A stretch of DNA of 64,000 nt from Diplolepis rosae (GCA_030998225.1 JAPYXD010000678.1:62001-126000); one strand, 5' to 3'. Shown: positions 1-11,508, counted from the stretch's first letter. Translations and numbers: made by a program. The notes: generated from the letters alone by a model not told the origin.

Positions 1-910
1 TGCAACAACTCGACCAAGTAATAAGATTATCTGTATAGCTTAGTCTATTTGGGAATACTAAACAAATATTAAGGACATGAGCTGCGCAATTTACATGAAC
101 AATTCAAGCTATGATATATTTCGACACTTTTTCTTCAAAATAAAAAATTATTTCTCGCTTAAAGTGAAGAACATGATAAATAATATAGACGGAAAATTCG
201 AGCCTAATTTTTTTGCGTTTGCACTGTTGAAACTATTAGTAAGCTCACCTCGATCGTTATTACAGTAATTAATTTTCTTAATTAACAATTATCGGTAATT
301 TTTTTATTTTAAAATTTGCCTGTGAACATAAGGTCGTTTCCTGCAGAGATTCTGATTCGCTGAATATGAATTTAAACATAAAGAAGTTCTTAATCTCGTA
401 AGGTATTATAACGTCCTAGAATGTTCATTAACGTCTGAAAGTAAAACTTATATACTTTGTACTTCAAACAGAAATAAAATGATGTTGGTCATAATAAAAA
501 AGTAATAAAGACCATGGACCATCTCGAACACGTAACCAATTTTTACATAAATTTATTCGTGTACTTTAGTCACATGTCCGATTCGTTTATAACCTTAAGC
601 ACTTGTTCTCGATATCTTATTTTTTACTTCAACGAATTTTGATTGTTCATTGTTAACATTCTATGCTATGTCATACTATGTCATGTAAAATGACAGTAAA
701 TGTGATAAAACGTGAGAAGAGATCTATCATAAAATGTTTACTGAAACCAATTTCTTACCTATTATTCTTACATGAATATAAACTATAATTTAAATTTAAA
801 TGAATATTTAAATAAGTTTTGAAGAAATTTAAACTTCTTTTCAATGTTAATACTTAAGGTCATGTGATACTTGAGAGAAGTAGCAAGTTCACGTGAATAA
901 TTTGATCCCA
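1..910. other. AT-rich stretch, no gene recognised
   Basis: Only short chance ORFs lie here. I see no splice-bounded exon with protein resemblance, no RNA gene and no clear terminal repeat. A few homopolymer runs and AT-rich tracts are all that can be described. Confidence 0.6.
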
Positions 911-1171
911 TTTCTACATGTTTGTGTCCAAAATACATAAAATTTTGTTTTCAAAATTTGGAAAATGGTAAAGAAGAGAAAAATGGACGTAGATAGACTA
1001 CTTTCAGTTTTACGAATGAATAAAAAAATTTACCATACAATTTGCTAAAGTTAAACTTTTTTTGATTTCCCAAGCCAAAAGTTATCTATCTACGTCCATT
1101 TTCATCTTCCCCATAATTTCCCAAATTTTGGAAAAAAAATTTTATATACTTTAGACACAAACATGTAGAAA
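911..1171. repeat. Foldback MITE, family with TTTCTACATGTTTGTGTCC ends (copy 1)
   Basis: The left end reads TTTCTACATGTTTGTGTCC and the right end is its imperfect reverse complement (acacaaacatgtagaaa). Inside, 'ggacgtagatagactac' on the left pairs with 'atctatctacgtccatttt' on the right, so the element folds into a long hairpin of about 110 bp per arm. A second diverged copy lies at 21511-21759, which confirms a dispersed family. No coding capacity. Confidence 0.8.
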
Positions 1172-1300
1172 CCTAAAATCAATAAAATTTGCTATTTTTT
1201 CAAGCATCACATGCCCTTAAAGGCGGTTGATGCATTAACATAACCTCAAACTAAAGAACAGTTTATAGAAGTAAGAAAAGTAGAACTAAAATAAATTTCA

Positions 1301-1780
1301 ATGCATTTTGGAAAAAACATCAATACTTCGCTTAAAAAAAATTAATCTGAGTCAAAATTATATTCACAATAATAATTATTTAACATTTTGTGTTTTTTCT
1401 TCATTCCCATAATTAACATTTGTAATTTTCATCGAATTTTAATGAACAATAGGCCATTTTCTTCCTTGGAAAATTTTCTACAATACTGTTCATTGAATTT
1501 CAACAAAAATAATGTGTTTAGAATCTCTATACAGTGCAAAATCTATTTATTTAAAAAATCCGAAACAAATTATTTTTAATGAAATCCAACGAACAAAATT
1601 GTAGAGAATACTCCAAGAAACAAACTGAGCTATTGTTCATTAGAATTGGATAAACATTACAGATGCTTAGTAAGATTAAAGAAAAAATACAAGATGTTGA
1701 ATAATTATTATTATAAACATAATTTTGACCCAAACTAATTTTTTTTTAAAATTGTATTGATGCTTTTTCCAAAATGCATT
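1301..1780. repeat. Foldback element of about 480 bp
   Basis: The ATGCATTTTGGAAAAA end at 1301 is mirrored by ttttccaaaatgcatt at about 1765-1780. The similarity continues inward through nearly the whole element, so both arms are roughly 230 bp and meet near 1545. The two short ORFs inside, one on each strand, encode related peptides only because they are mirror images of each other. No other copy was noticed in the window. Confidence 0.75.
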
Positions 1781-2024
1781 AAAATTAATATTAATATTTA
1801 CATTGTTGAAGAATACAAAAAGGGTGTGCTCTTTCAGATTACCAAAAAAAATATTAGAAAAGGCTGTCCTTCTTTCATATGTTTACCATATTTTCTACGT
1901 TCAGGTATTCAAACCATAATTTAAAGTTTCGAGTATCTAAATAACTCTCTATTATGTTATTATTAATCTGAAAGGCGAATTCATTGTAATTTATAATTGC
2001 AATTATCATTTCGTACACTAATCA

Positions 2025-2840
2025 TCATATACCTACTTTAATATTCTGGTGAAGTAATTCTGATTTACCTTCTTGATTAGGATTTAGATTGGAATTAGAA
2101 TTTGGATGTGAAGACATTGATGATGGCGTTTCATCCTCAGCAACACCCATTATAGATCCTACTGCTTGTTGATGTTGCGTCTCGACTTCTGTTATCTCCT
2201 CACACCTGCAATTATAAATATCTTGATAGATTAATGAAATTGCCGAAACAGTATAAAATAGATATCGCACAGATTCACAGAAGTGAAAAATAAAATAAAA
2301 TCTTTATAAACGTATACTTATACTGGATGCCTGCTAAGAGCGTTTGCTACCGCATTATTCTCACTTTTTTGATACTCTATTGTGTAATTGTACTCAGACA
2401 ATTTGACAAACCATCAACCTATCCTCGGACTCAAATCTTTTTTTGATGCTAACAGTTTCAAACTATTACAATCCGTTCTAATTGTGAATGGTATTCCTAT
2501 CAAGGAGGCTCGAAATCTTTCTAAAAGTGCAAACAATGGCTAACGCTTCTAGCTCATAAGAATTGCAAACCGTCTAAAATAATCTATCAATCCTATAAAA
2601 CTTCCAACATCAGAGATGTCTTTAGATTCGGGAAATCCTTTTATTGCACATAATATTCTCTGCCCTGGAGCAATTCCTTCTGCAGTGATCTCAAAACCTA
2701 AGTACTCTATCTTTTCGCTCAAAAAGGAACATTTTACTATTTTTAAAGTTAAATTCGCAGCGTTCAATGAATCTAAAACTAATCTAAATGAACAAATTGA
2801 CATACGCGAATTCTTATCCTTATTTCGTTGGAATGAATAA
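2025..2840 (-). pseudogene. Ty3/gypsy pol remnant (RT thumb/connection and RNase H)
   Basis: Minus-strand reading gives the end of a reverse transcriptase (about 2803-2549, with KCSFLSEKIEYLGFEI and SFIGLIDYFRRF, typical of gypsy RT). It is followed by RNase H pieces: YELEALAIVCTF, then after a frameshift IPFTIRTDCNSLKLL and ENNAVANALSRHP. The RNase H frame also carries an internal stop near 2400. The 2270-2025 ORF is Ser/Asn-rich and may be the pol linker before integrase, but that is a guess. Order and strand match the gag/protease remnant at 5001-5990, so the two are probably one element split by later insertions. Confidence 0.85.
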
Positions 2841-2930
2841 TTGTTTTATGTCACGATCGCAGTATGTCGACCGAAAGACAGGGATGTCTTTTCTCTTTAT
2901 TGTGACGTATTAAAGGAAATAACTTGCCTA

Positions 2931-3981
2931 CACAGAGAGAAATTTTAGGTTTCACTGACCAAAGTTTTTTTGTTAAAATCGTCTTTACAAAAATGTTAAA
3001 GTTCTCATGACAATCATGGTAGTGGCTGTCATACATTGGTAAAGTGTTTACTCCAACTGCAAGGAACGTTACTGAGACCACGATTCTGGTACTTGAAATA
3101 CCATAGCGCTGCGGTTATAGGAACCAAAGTCCATCGTAAAGCCGCGCATAGAGTTTAGTTAAAATGACTAAGTCTACGGACAGTAAATACCCAGCCAAAA
3201 TTATTTTTGAGGTTATAGGTATGGTTCTCTTAGTTATCAAAATACAAATTCAATTTGATTAGAAAAAATAAAGTTTCACCGAAAAGATCTAAGAAAAATA
3301 ATCCGGTATAATGATATTTATGATAACTTTCGTCGATTAAGTTAAAAAATTGTCACTTTTTTCATCACCATAAACTTTTTTTGACTGACTATAGTTTTGA
3401 CAAAATACGACGAGACAGCAAAATTGGAACGCATTGCATTGTCCCCGAACAAAATCGTTTATCATTTAGAAAGAATTGTCAAACTATATTTATAATAGAA
3501 TTATTTACCTGATAATGCTTGGCACGGTGAAATATAGTCCAGGAATCGAGAACGAGAATTGGCAGGATTCAACTTAGGCTGCATATCTTTTTGGAAGTAA
3601 CTACTCATCTCCAGTGCAGTGCAAGTTAAATTGTGTGACTATTACAAGATTTAATAGTTGTCACGACAGGCTACCTCGTTGTAACAAATGAAAGTTATAC
3701 TTGATTTGTTTAGCGCAACAGCGAACGCTGCGGTTGTAGTAACCAAAGGAGCTTGGCAGTACACATAAAGAAAATGTACGTGTACTAACCGTTGGGGTAC
3801 GTATAAAGCTGATTCTAATCATCAACTTTGGTTACAACAACCGAATACACAAAAAAGTCCAAATTACTGTCATGATAACTATAAAAGTAGTAGCTTCTCT
3901 CAACTTTTTTGGTCAAGGCAACTACTGTACAAAAAATTGATGTGCTATGTGCACAGGAACCAAAGCCGATTTCTCTCAGTG
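2931..3981. mobile_element. TA-flanked non-autonomous DNA element (CACAGAGAGAAAT ends)
   Basis: The left end CACAGAGAGAAATTTT follows TA (2929-2930). The right end ATTTCTCTCAGTG precedes TA (3982-3983). Subterminal matches are weak. Two internal stretches resemble each other ('gctgcggttataggaaccaaag' and 'gctgcggttgtagtaaccaaag'). TA duplication and such ends suit the Tc1/mariner superfamily. There is no transposase. It interrupts the gypsy remnant (-) between RT and protease. Confidence 0.5.
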
Positions 3982-3983
3982 TA

Positions 3984-4295
3984 CGTGTAAAATTAACTTC
4001 TTTTATTGATTTGGTGGTGGTGTAGAGAGAACTGACTCTCTTCGGTTAGTCTCATTACAAAGTTACATTAGTGAAACTGGAGAGGGTAGTTAGAAGCTTG
4101 AAAATTTCGAATAATGTTGAAGTTGATCGACTGGGAAAAACCCAAAGGCTGAATCACAATTTTTAAAGTGCGCTTTGGATTTTAGTTTTTATGGTTTGAT
4201 CGTAGCCGGGGTTGTTCCGGAGAAACAACACAATTTGAAAGAGTGGTACGGGTCCTCATAGCATTTGAAAGTTAGAGAAACGTGACAATAGTATA
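3984..4295. other. Unassigned segment between two insertions
   Basis: About 310 bp between a TA element and the 0.5 kb repeat. It could be leftover gypsy sequence, but no pol motif is readable. Nothing else recognised. Confidence 0.4.
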
Positions 4296-4826
4296 TTACG
4301 TGCCTAGGCGCACGTTATTGCGTGACGAGCGACAATGCTCGCAGGAGATCGAAGCCGAGACAAAGCCGAGACGAAGCCCATGCGCGATCAGTCCTGCGAG
4401 CATTGTCACGAGTCTCGTAATTTCCCGAATTGTGTGCATTGGCACGTATTCTATTTTATGTGACTTCGGTGCGTATACGAGTTTTTATGCGTACACTCGA
4501 ATCTAATCTAGTATTGTAGTTGTTTGCGGCGCTATAGTCATTATACTTGATATGTCACGACTAGTCCCGGCCATTTTGATTTTATCGATCTTGTGTAGTA
4601 GTAATGGAATTTAATAGACGCATGCGCAGTTCAAATATACAAGGCTTTATCAGTACGGTGCCAACGCTGTACGAAGAAGAATAAGAAGAAGATTGTGCTT
4701 TGTTGCATGGCTATAGGTGCATGCGCAGTTCAATTTTTAGATTTAATTCCTCTGTAGCGCAATATACTACATTGCGCTACTGTTAACTGTAGCGAAAAAA
4801 CGAGTTTGCGCGCCGGTGGCACATAA
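4296..4826 (+). repeat. 0.5 kb repeat family R530, near full-length copy
   Basis: Begins TTACGTGCCTAGGCGCAC and ends GCGCCGGTGGCACATAA, imperfect inverted ends. Internal landmarks are the hairpin pair GCGACAATGCTCGCAGGAGATC and TGCGAGCATTGTC, a GAGACAAAGCC-type tandem stretch, ATTTCCCGAATTGTGTGCATTGGCAC, CATGCGCAGTTCAAAT and a GAAGAAGAAG tract. Other copies: 10917-10985 (mini), 10993-11081, 11082-11501, 11509-12011, 41781-42315, 45973-46566, 48812-48894 and 49517-49925. Interpreted as a non-autonomous DNA transposon; superfamily unknown. Confidence 0.8.
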
Positions 4827-5000
4827 AATAAGAGTCGTAGGTTTTACAAAAATATAACGTTTTAGAACAGAAAGAGCGTACGTAAGTAGGAACTGAATAT
4901 AATACTATAACCCTAGAAAGTTTGTGAATCCTTGTAATGAGACTTCTGAATGCCTATCATATCTTATATCTATTACAATAATCTCCATTGATGCTTGATG

Positions 5001-5990
5001 TTAGAAATATATACAAAAATATATACCTACAGAGTAAAAGGTACGGAATGAACATACAATTAAAGAATAAACTTGGACACTATGACTCGTCTCACGATAT
5101 TCAAGTCCCAGCTGCTGTGTAGCTTTCTCCCATAACGCTACTGCTTCACTTCCAGGATCCACATAACTTTCTAACATTTTCTCTTTAATAAAGACTTCTT
5201 TGGAATATTTTAACTTCTTCTTACCCTTCTGGATATGTAAAACCATCTTATCACTACCTTCAGGCTGGTGAGGGCTGCCCCGGGTGTTTGGTCTCCCGTT
5301 CTCCCCTGCTCCTTTGCGGCGAGTTCGAGTGGGACCGTCCACTTGGGACACCTCTTGTTCTGCCGAGACTGACTGCTACCTACTATTTACTTACTGGTTC
5401 CTTGCTGCCGCTTGCTGTGTCACTCATACTGCTCTGACCACACTTTAAAGGATATACTATTATATATTGATATGGCTATTTGCAGAATTGCAAGCTGCCA
5501 CAAACGAGAAGAAGAAGAAGACTACCTACACTTGTCAATTGGCCTGCGCTGACCTTACTCCTGCAATCCTTTGCTTGATGACCTGGTTTATTGTACAAAA
5601 AACAGTTGTTGCTTCTTGGTTTGGGACAAGCACTCGCTGCGTGTTCTTCTTCCTTGCAGTTGAAGCATGTAAAGTTCTTCCTTTCCGTTTTCTGTTCTCT
5701 TCCGTTATCCTTGTTCTGGAACTTTAGTTTCGGTTTTTCTGCATTATACAATAAGTGGGTTGCGCTCTTCATATCTGGCAATAACTTCGTAGATGTGGGA
5801 TATCGGGACAAAGGCCCCAAATGATCTCTTATACTACCGTTGGTCAGTCCATCGGCGATCCATTCTACAATCTCCCTTTTTGACATTTTTGCTTTGTTGC
5901 ATTTTGCAAGTTTCTCATAAAAGTATTCCGTGATACCCTGTCCAGACCATCTATGATAATTTTGAGCCTATTTTCTCTTTTTGAGTTCAC
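5001..5990 (-). pseudogene. Ty3/gypsy gag-protease remnant
   Basis: Reading the minus strand from about 5990, a gag segment contains YFYEKLAKCNKAKMSKREI and EWIADGLTNGSIRDHLGP. It runs into a nucleocapsid with one intact CCHC knuckle (CFNCKEEEHAASAC) and a second whose second Cys is Tyr (CFLYNKPGHQAKDC). Gag ends at about 5476. Further downstream (5210-5085) a protease-like piece carries VDPGSEAVALWEKATQQLGL, where the active-site D-[ST]-G has become D-P-G. Frameshifts and stops separate the blocks, so no product is possible. It is probably the 5' half of the element whose RT/RNase H lies at 2025-2840. Confidence 0.8.
5469..5522 (+). repeat. Short repeat ending in (GAA)n, copy 1
   Basis: Contains GATATGGCTATTTGCAG, CAAGCTGCCACAAAC and GAAGAAGAAG. 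An almost identical block lies at 48198-48254. It interrupts the gypsy gag/protease remnant, so it is probably the 3' end of a retroposed or truncated element. The parent is not visible. Confidence 0.6.
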
Positions 5991-6122
5991 TTTCTTCACA
6001 TGGGAAGGATTCCTGTAAAAGTTCTTTGTCCGAAAACGCTCGTTTTCGCTCCGTTGGGTAGGAGCAAAACCAAGCGATTCCACGCCTGTAAAGTGGGGAG
6101 GCTTGAAAACGTTCGAGGCACG

Positions 6123-6212
6123 ACGAACGATGTGGTCCACCACATCGTTCGTCCATATGTTCAAATAAATATGGCCAAATTCGGCCATATGTTCCAGCAT
6201 ATGGCCGAATTT
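6123..6212. repeat. Two adjacent perfect hairpins
   Basis: 6123-6152 is a perfect 30-bp palindrome (14-bp stem ACGAACGATGTGGT, 2-nt loop). 6177-6212 is a second perfect inverted repeat (15-bp stem AAATTCGGCCATATG, 6-nt loop). They lie immediately upstream of the gypsy gag remnant on its coding strand. Perfect stems in decayed surroundings suggest recent formation or constraint. Confidence 0.85.
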
Positions 6213-6970
6213 ATATACTATCAAATATAACAATTAATCAGTTTTATAATAATTTTTTAGCTTAATTTATTTCACAAAAATGACAGCTAACATATGGCAA
6301 CTAACAGAACATCAGTTATTTCAAACCCGCTTTGTATATTTTCAAACGAAAAAACTCGCTTTCGCCCCGCTGCCGGACAAAATAGTATGTGAACCTCGAG
6401 AAAAAACGGGCGTTTGTGCTTGAAGTAACATATTCACTGTTTCCTTATAAATTTTGATGAAAATTTCAGTAAAATGCATTAAAAATGTCTTCGAATCATG
6501 AAGCTACATTGAACGTACAAAACTACCGCGAATATGTAAATAATATTTCAATAAATGATACGACAAACTTACAAAAACAACTTTTTTTATCTTGTTCTAA
6601 CACTTTCCGACTGTACTGTAGCAAAAAATTTGGTGTTCAAACAAAACAGCTTTAGACTAAGTTGAAGCACCGAAACGTCGGCGAGTAGTTTGAATTTTAT
6701 TTATGTAAATGGTGGTGGGAGTAAAGACAAAAAAGGACGAAAGAAAGAAAAAGAAGGAAGGGGTTTTGGAAGGTTGCCTTCTTTTTTATTTCCTCCTTTT
6801 TTGTTTTTCTCAAAGTTTTTTTGTAATTGTGATTTTGGTCCAAATTTGGTTGTTTTTTTTTTTTGTTATTTTGAGGATTCGATTACTTTCGAATACTTGA
6901 AATTTTTAATTGTGATTTTGTTTGGACGTTGAGAGAAATCCGGGTTCGTGGTATGCGAGTTCGAGTTCAG
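6213..6970. other. No gene; contains a GAAACGTCGGCG motif
   Basis: AT-rich. The segment CACCGAAACGTCGGCGAG (about 6667-6684) is a motif often seen at the ends of insect SINE- or Penelope-type repeats. Downstream is a purine/pyrimidine-biased stretch (6715-6880). The ORFs here are products of base bias. Confidence 0.4.
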
Positions 6971-7250
6971 GTTTAAATATGAAATTTCTGTCACTGCCTA
7001 CATTATCGGAGAATCACTAGTCGCATATCAGATAGAATACGTTGCCGACGAGTGTCCTTGTAGACAATTTCAAACTCTTATATCTTAAATAAATGCAAAT
7101 TAAATTCAAATTTAAAGAATTTGAATTCTTTCTGTGGAAAAAAAGACGCTTTCGACTGCGCTGGATACCGGCAATCGAAAGACCTGGGCTTGAATCCCAG
7201 CGCAGTCGAAAGCGTCTTTTTTTCCACAGAAAGATTTCACATTCTTTAAA
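6971..7250. repeat. tRNA-derived hairpin element, copy 1
   Basis: The first part (TGTCACTGCCTACATTATCGG to GTAGACAATTTCAAAC) is the same as 17571-17666. It is followed by an inverted repeat: tttctgtggaaaaaaagacgctttcgactgcg at 7128 mirrors cgcagtcgaaagcgtctttttttccacagaaa, ending near 7232. The loop side carries the 3' half of a tRNA: an anticodon-arm remnant, then CCTGGGCTTGAATCCCAG (T arm) and CGCAGTC. The 5' half of the tRNA is absent, so this is a truncated relative of the palindrome at 17694-18067. Confidence 0.75.
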
Positions 7251-7672
7251 TTTTTATGAATGTTTTTCCTAACAAATTTTATGCAAAAAATCCCTCTTCA
7301 ATTGAAAAGTTGAGAAATAGAAGTTTTTTCCGTATCCATAGCATCCAGAGTTATATTTTGTTTTAATAAACAATTTTGAATTTGTATATCTAATTTGTTT
7401 ATAAAAATTTTAATGTTTATATTTTACCAAATATTATTAAATATTTATTATTTCGAGGAATACCTAAAGTCGTTCTGGCGATTTAAGGAAATTATGATTT
7501 GAAAAAATCTCAAATTTAAATATTTTGCAGTAAGAATTGTTTATAGCAATGGCTATTGTTATCTTTTCAATTTTTTGTTGTGATTTAATGTCGTTCCTAC
7601 GTTAATACGAAGTACAATTCATATATTGCCCTTAGCCATTTTTGAAATCATACGGGATACTGATGATGCAGT
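7251..7672. other. AT-rich spacer, nothing recognised
   Basis: No terminal repeat, exon-like segment or RNA gene could be identified. Confidence 0.5.
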
Positions 7673-8122
7673 TTGCAGATGATTCTGCGATTACGAAACA
7701 TTTGTGCGTTTGTTTGCGCTCCAGCTCTCTCAGATGGGCAGGTAGTCTTGCTTCATAACAATATTGAACAGTATTTAGAATTAAGAGTAAATGCTTTCCA
7801 GAGAAACTATTGTTATCGAAGTACCATACACATCTGCTACCACCCATCACTCATTTCTGAACTGAAGCCAATGCATTATCTTCAAATACTCAGATTACAG
7901 AGAAAGCACAAACTCATGAAAACAATAATAAAACACTGCCAAAATTTGACGAACGTTACTAAATCTCTGTCAGAAAAGAACCAGCAAATGGAATATTTCA
8001 ATGAGAATAACTATTTAACACTTGTACAAGCTATTGATGCTTCGGAATACTTTTCGAGCAATCACGGTGACGCTTACTTCAAACATGAAACTGCACGTAC
8101 TTTACGCGTCTCCAAAAAAAGT
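7673..8122 (+). CDS. Possible exon or gene remnant, weakly VPS50/VPS54-like
   Basis: An open frame of about 150 codons ends at a good splice donor (aaaaaa|GTGAGT, about 8119-8124), beyond which the frame soon stops. The predicted peptide is helical and polar (LRLQRKHKLMKTIIKHC, then MEYFNENNYLTLVQAIDASE). The pattern of a long helix followed by a short acidic/aromatic turn recalls the N-terminal coiled region of Vps54/Vps50-type tethering subunits. That resemblance is from memory and weak. No upstream or downstream exon was found, and no start codon context is convincing. It may be a decayed copy or a chance ORF. Confidence 0.25.
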
Positions 8123-8671
8123 GAGTTTCATGAATATAAATTACAGTAAAAATATAAGCATTTGCATGGGGAAAAGTGAATGTGGAAATTTTGTAACGTG
8201 TCGCATTGAACTAATTTTAATAAACACGGAAATTACATATATCCGTACATTCTCATCATGGATGAGAAGGTATTAGTTTTATGTGAAAAATGACTTTCGA
8301 AGTTTTCATCAAATCTTTACGTTTTGAGTCCCCCTGAATCAGAAAAAACGGTTTTTACGAAAGTGTCTGTCTGTCTGTCTGTAGTAGTAATAGGTCGTAC
8401 ACGGAAAACTCCATATTGCTAGGGTGGCAATATTAGAGAGGTCGCAAGGTTATGTTGTCGTTGTCAACACGATACAAAGAGTATCGTGGTCGGAAGTATA
8501 CGCGTAGCGCTCTGACAGCGCTTTACTTATTAAAAACGCTGTGTCGCTGTCAGAGTGACACACTTCGCTACGATCGCGATACACTGCATAAGGATCTCAG
8601 CTGTAAGAATTAAATAGTTATGAGAACGATATATGCATTCACGTGTCGCGTGAACGATTTTTTCAGCATAA

Positions 8672-8803
8672 CCCTTATGGAAAAGAAGTATTGGTAAGTA
8701 TTGGATCCAGTACTATTTTCGCGAAAAAGTATTGGATTTCTAATACTTATTCGCGAAAAAAGTATTAGATCCAATACTTAGCAATCCTTCTTTTTCACAA
8801 GGG
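8672..8803. repeat. Palindromic MITE of 132 bp
   Basis: The CCCTTATGGAAAAGAAGTAT end is mirrored by cttctttttcacaaggg. The inner repeats AGTATTGGATCCAGTACT and AGTATTAGATCCAATACTT also pair, with TTCGCGAA motifs near the centre. The whole unit is one hairpin. No coding capacity. Confidence 0.75.
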
Positions 8804-9176
8804 AATTGTAAATGCGTAAAAGAACAAAAAAGTTTACATGACAATTTTGAAATAATTGTTATTAAATTGATATCTCAAGTAACAAATTCAACGAATACAA
8901 TTGTTTTCAGAAAACAGTATTGACAAAATGACATAACTATGTCAAAATGAGGCATGATTTGAGGTTACGCGAAAATTTACCTGCGCAGATAGACCTTACA
9001 TTTAGACGGTGCAACTCCACCGTGACGCTTTCGCAGCTCTACCGTATGGGTGTCAGAGCGATACACTTTTTGTGGCTGCCATAGAGATACGTATACTGCT
9101 ACTAGAGCAGAACTGTATCGCTACGGGAGCTATTTCAAGAGTTTCGCTGAATTAGCTTTCTGATATCGTTCTAATA

Positions 9177-10352
9177 CACGGAGAAAAATAGTTGAAGTAA
9201 TTTTACTCAACTCTGTCGATTAAACTTGGGACATAAGGACATTTGAACATCTATTAAATCCTAGTCGGGTAAAATGAATTTGGTAAATACCTAATTCACC
9301 CAAAGTGAATAACAATAAGCGTTACATAGGGAATAGTAAGGAGTTGAGTAAAACGTTATCGACGACAGGGCACCAATATGCGTCAGTGGGTTAACATGAA
9401 ATATATAAGTATATCACCGACGCTTGAGGTGCTTCAAACCGTAGTTGGGTAAAATGAGCATCGGGCGTATTATTTGAACTGTCAATGGTATGGTTCTCTC
9501 AAATAAAAAAAAATTCTTACCTCGAGCCTGCCAATAGTCATCCGGTATATACATAAACAACTTACAAATACATTCACACTATTACGGACGTAGCCAATCA
9601 TATTTCAAATTACAAATACACTCAAACATATAACCTTACATATATAAACCTAATAACAACACTTATATATAGTACGATACGTATGAAGTTTAGTGAAACT
9701 AAATTTTCAAATGTACATTAAAAAATTGCATTATTATTAAGAAGTATCTTGTATAAAAACATTTAAAAGAAGGTTCTTTTATTTTCTGTGTTTTATATTT
9801 TCAAAATATGGATTTTACATTTGCGAATTCCAAATTATTATTCTGCCTGAGTGATTTATGTAATATTTCATATTTTATGTAATACACTTATCGATTTTTT
9901 TTTGTTTAAATTTTCATAAGATCAATTTAATTTTAAGAATTTAAGTTTTTGAAATTAAAAATTTTTCATGTATGCCCAAGGCGCAGATTACTTTCATTGG
10001 TTCCTGCGTGAATGGATGTAGCTGTTGGAATAAATCTTGCGATTCACGGTTTACTCAACTCTCGATTGAAGCGTAGAGTAGAATGAACGGAAAGCTCTAC
10101 TATTTTTGTGATTTAATAAAAGATTGGTTTTTTATAGTTATACTACGAGTATTAATATATATATTTAAAAATTTTTAATGCGCGCTTTCATACTTCACCC
10201 TACACTTCTGAATTTTACTCAACTTTGATTCATTTTCGAACATTTAATATATCACAAATAAATACAGAGATACCAAATAACTTCTAACTTGTCCTTATGT
10301 CCCAAATTTGATCGGAAGTTGAGTAAAATTACTTTAACTATTTTTCTCCGTG
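9177..10352. mobile_element. TA-flanked DNA transposon with ~65-bp terminal inverted repeats
   Basis: The left end CACGGAGAAAAATAGTTGAA and onward through 'acataaggaca' (to about 9241) is matched in inverse by 10277-10352. The terminal repeats are about 65 bp and better than 85 percent identical. TA dinucleotides flank both ends (9175-9176 and 10353-10354), as expected of IS630-Tc1-mariner elements. The 1.05 kb interior has no transposase. Confidence 0.8.
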
Positions 10353-10916
10353 TAGTGATACATATACCTCACGTAGGATTTTGAAAAATTAATAAGTCTG
10401 TAGCGCTGTCACAGCAATATGGAGTTTCTCATGTATTCATAAGATGTATATTTTTCTTTCTAATTTTAAAAAATACTATTGAAAATCCAAAATTCAATTT
10501 TTTAAACAATAATATGTGAAATACGAAAAAAAAGAATAAATGCAAAGTTGTTTGTTTCAAAAAGATCTACAAATTTGTTGTAACACAGTTTCTGATCAAA
10601 CATATATTTATCGTTTCATTTTGAAAAATACGATTAAAATTCAAAAATTCCATTTTTTAAAAAAAATATGGGAGATAAAAAAACGTTTAGATGGAAAATT
10701 ATTTGCCTAAATGGAGTCTAAAAATTCTCATCAAGACACTTCTCGACAGGATATATATTTTATGCTTTGATTATACGAAACACTATTGAAAAAATTCCAT
10801 TTTTTAACTAAAATATGTGAGATACGAAATAAGCGTTGTTCTGCAAAATCGTTTTCTTGAATAAAGTCTACGATTGTTTTTCCTTTTTGAGATATTTGGA
10901 AGAAAATAATAGTATA

Positions 10917-11081
10917 TTACGTGCCTAGGCGCATAATGAGTGTTATTACGCGACGAGCGACAATGCTCACGCCGAAGGCACATAACAGTATATTACGTGC
11001 CTAGGCGCACAATGAAGGTTATTGTGCGACGAGCGACAATGCTTGCAGGAGATCGAAGCCGAGACCAAGCCGAGACGAAAT
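10917..11081 (+). repeat. R530 mini-copy and truncated copy
   Basis: 10917-10985 is a 69-bp internally deleted R530 copy with both ends (TTACGTGCCTAGGCGCAT and GAAGGCACATAA). A second copy starts at 10993 and is cut at about 11081 by the next, inverted copy. The 69-bp unit helps define the true ends of the family. Confidence 0.75.
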
Positions 11082-11501
11082 TTATGTGCCTCTGGCGCGT
11101 AAACTCGTTTTTTCGCTACAGTTAAGAGTAGCGTAATGTTGTGTGTAATGCTCTATTACAACATGCTACTACTACACAAGATCGATAAAATCAAAATGGC
11201 CGGGACTAATCGCGAAATATCAACTGCAATCACTAGCGCCACAAACAACTACAATACTAGATTGGATTCGAGTGTACGCATAAAAACTCGTATACGCACC
11301 GAAGTCACATAAAATAGAATACGTGCCAATGAACACAATTCGGGAAATTACGACACTCGCGACAATGCTCGAAGGACTGATCGCGCCTCGGCTTTGTCTC
11401 GGCTTCGTCGCACCTACGCCTCGATTACGCCTTGTCTTCGATCTCCTGCGAGCATTGTCGCTCGTCGCGCAATAACCCTCATTGTGCGCCTAGGCACGTA
11501 A
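11082..11501 (-). repeat. R530 copy
   Basis: Minus orientation, from TTATGTGCCTCTGGCGCG to GCGCCTAGGCACGTAA. It lacks the middle CATGCGCAGTTC/GAAGAAG portion seen in longer copies (internal deletion). Part of a head-to-tail pair with 11509-12011. Confidence 0.8.
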
Positions 11502-11508
11502 TATGCTA

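Larger units (their letters stand above)
8403..10427. mobile_element. Inverted-repeat-bounded insertion inside Helentron copy A
   Basis: GGAAAACTCCATATTGCT at about 8404 is mirrored by AGCAATATGGAGTTTCTC at about 10409-10426. The span divides Helentron copy A exactly where copies B and C are continuous. It holds GC-richer repeats (GCGCTCTGACAGCGC, CGCTGTCAGAG), a palindromic MITE (8672-8803) and a TA-flanked element (9177-10352). The 5' boundary is uncertain because Helentron divergence could mimic it. Confidence 0.5.
8247..10906 (+). mobile_element. Helentron/DINE-1-like element, copy A (interrupted)
   Basis: The 5' end ACATTCTCATCATGGATGAG contains a perfect short palindrome (TCTCATC/GATGAGA). 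It is followed after about 100 bp by a CTGT microsatellite (gtctgtctgtctgtctg), an arrangement known from DINE-1/Helentron elements. The 5' part stops at about 8400 and the rest resumes at about 10434-10906, aligning with copies B (25020) and C (33479). The gap is filled by the element at 8403-10427. R530 repeats follow at 10917, and 3' Helentron sequence resumes at 12023. No Rep/helicase ORF, so non-autonomous. Confidence 0.75.

Noticed and set aside
3984..4295. Possible gypsy LTR between two insertions
   Set aside because: No matching second LTR, primer-binding site or polypurine tract could be identified.
5407..5460. Possible pol-region RNA gene or regulatory element
   Set aside because: No tRNA boxes, conserved fold or motif; probably retroelement debris.
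5467..5824. Plus-strand ORFs opposite the gypsy gag remnant
   Set aside because: They are antisense shadows; the minus strand shows the CCHC knuckles and gag motifs.
6690..6932. Overlapping plus-strand ORFs of 63-80 codons rich in K/E then F
   Set aside because: The segment is a purine-rich then pyrimidine-rich stretch with no recognisable protein.
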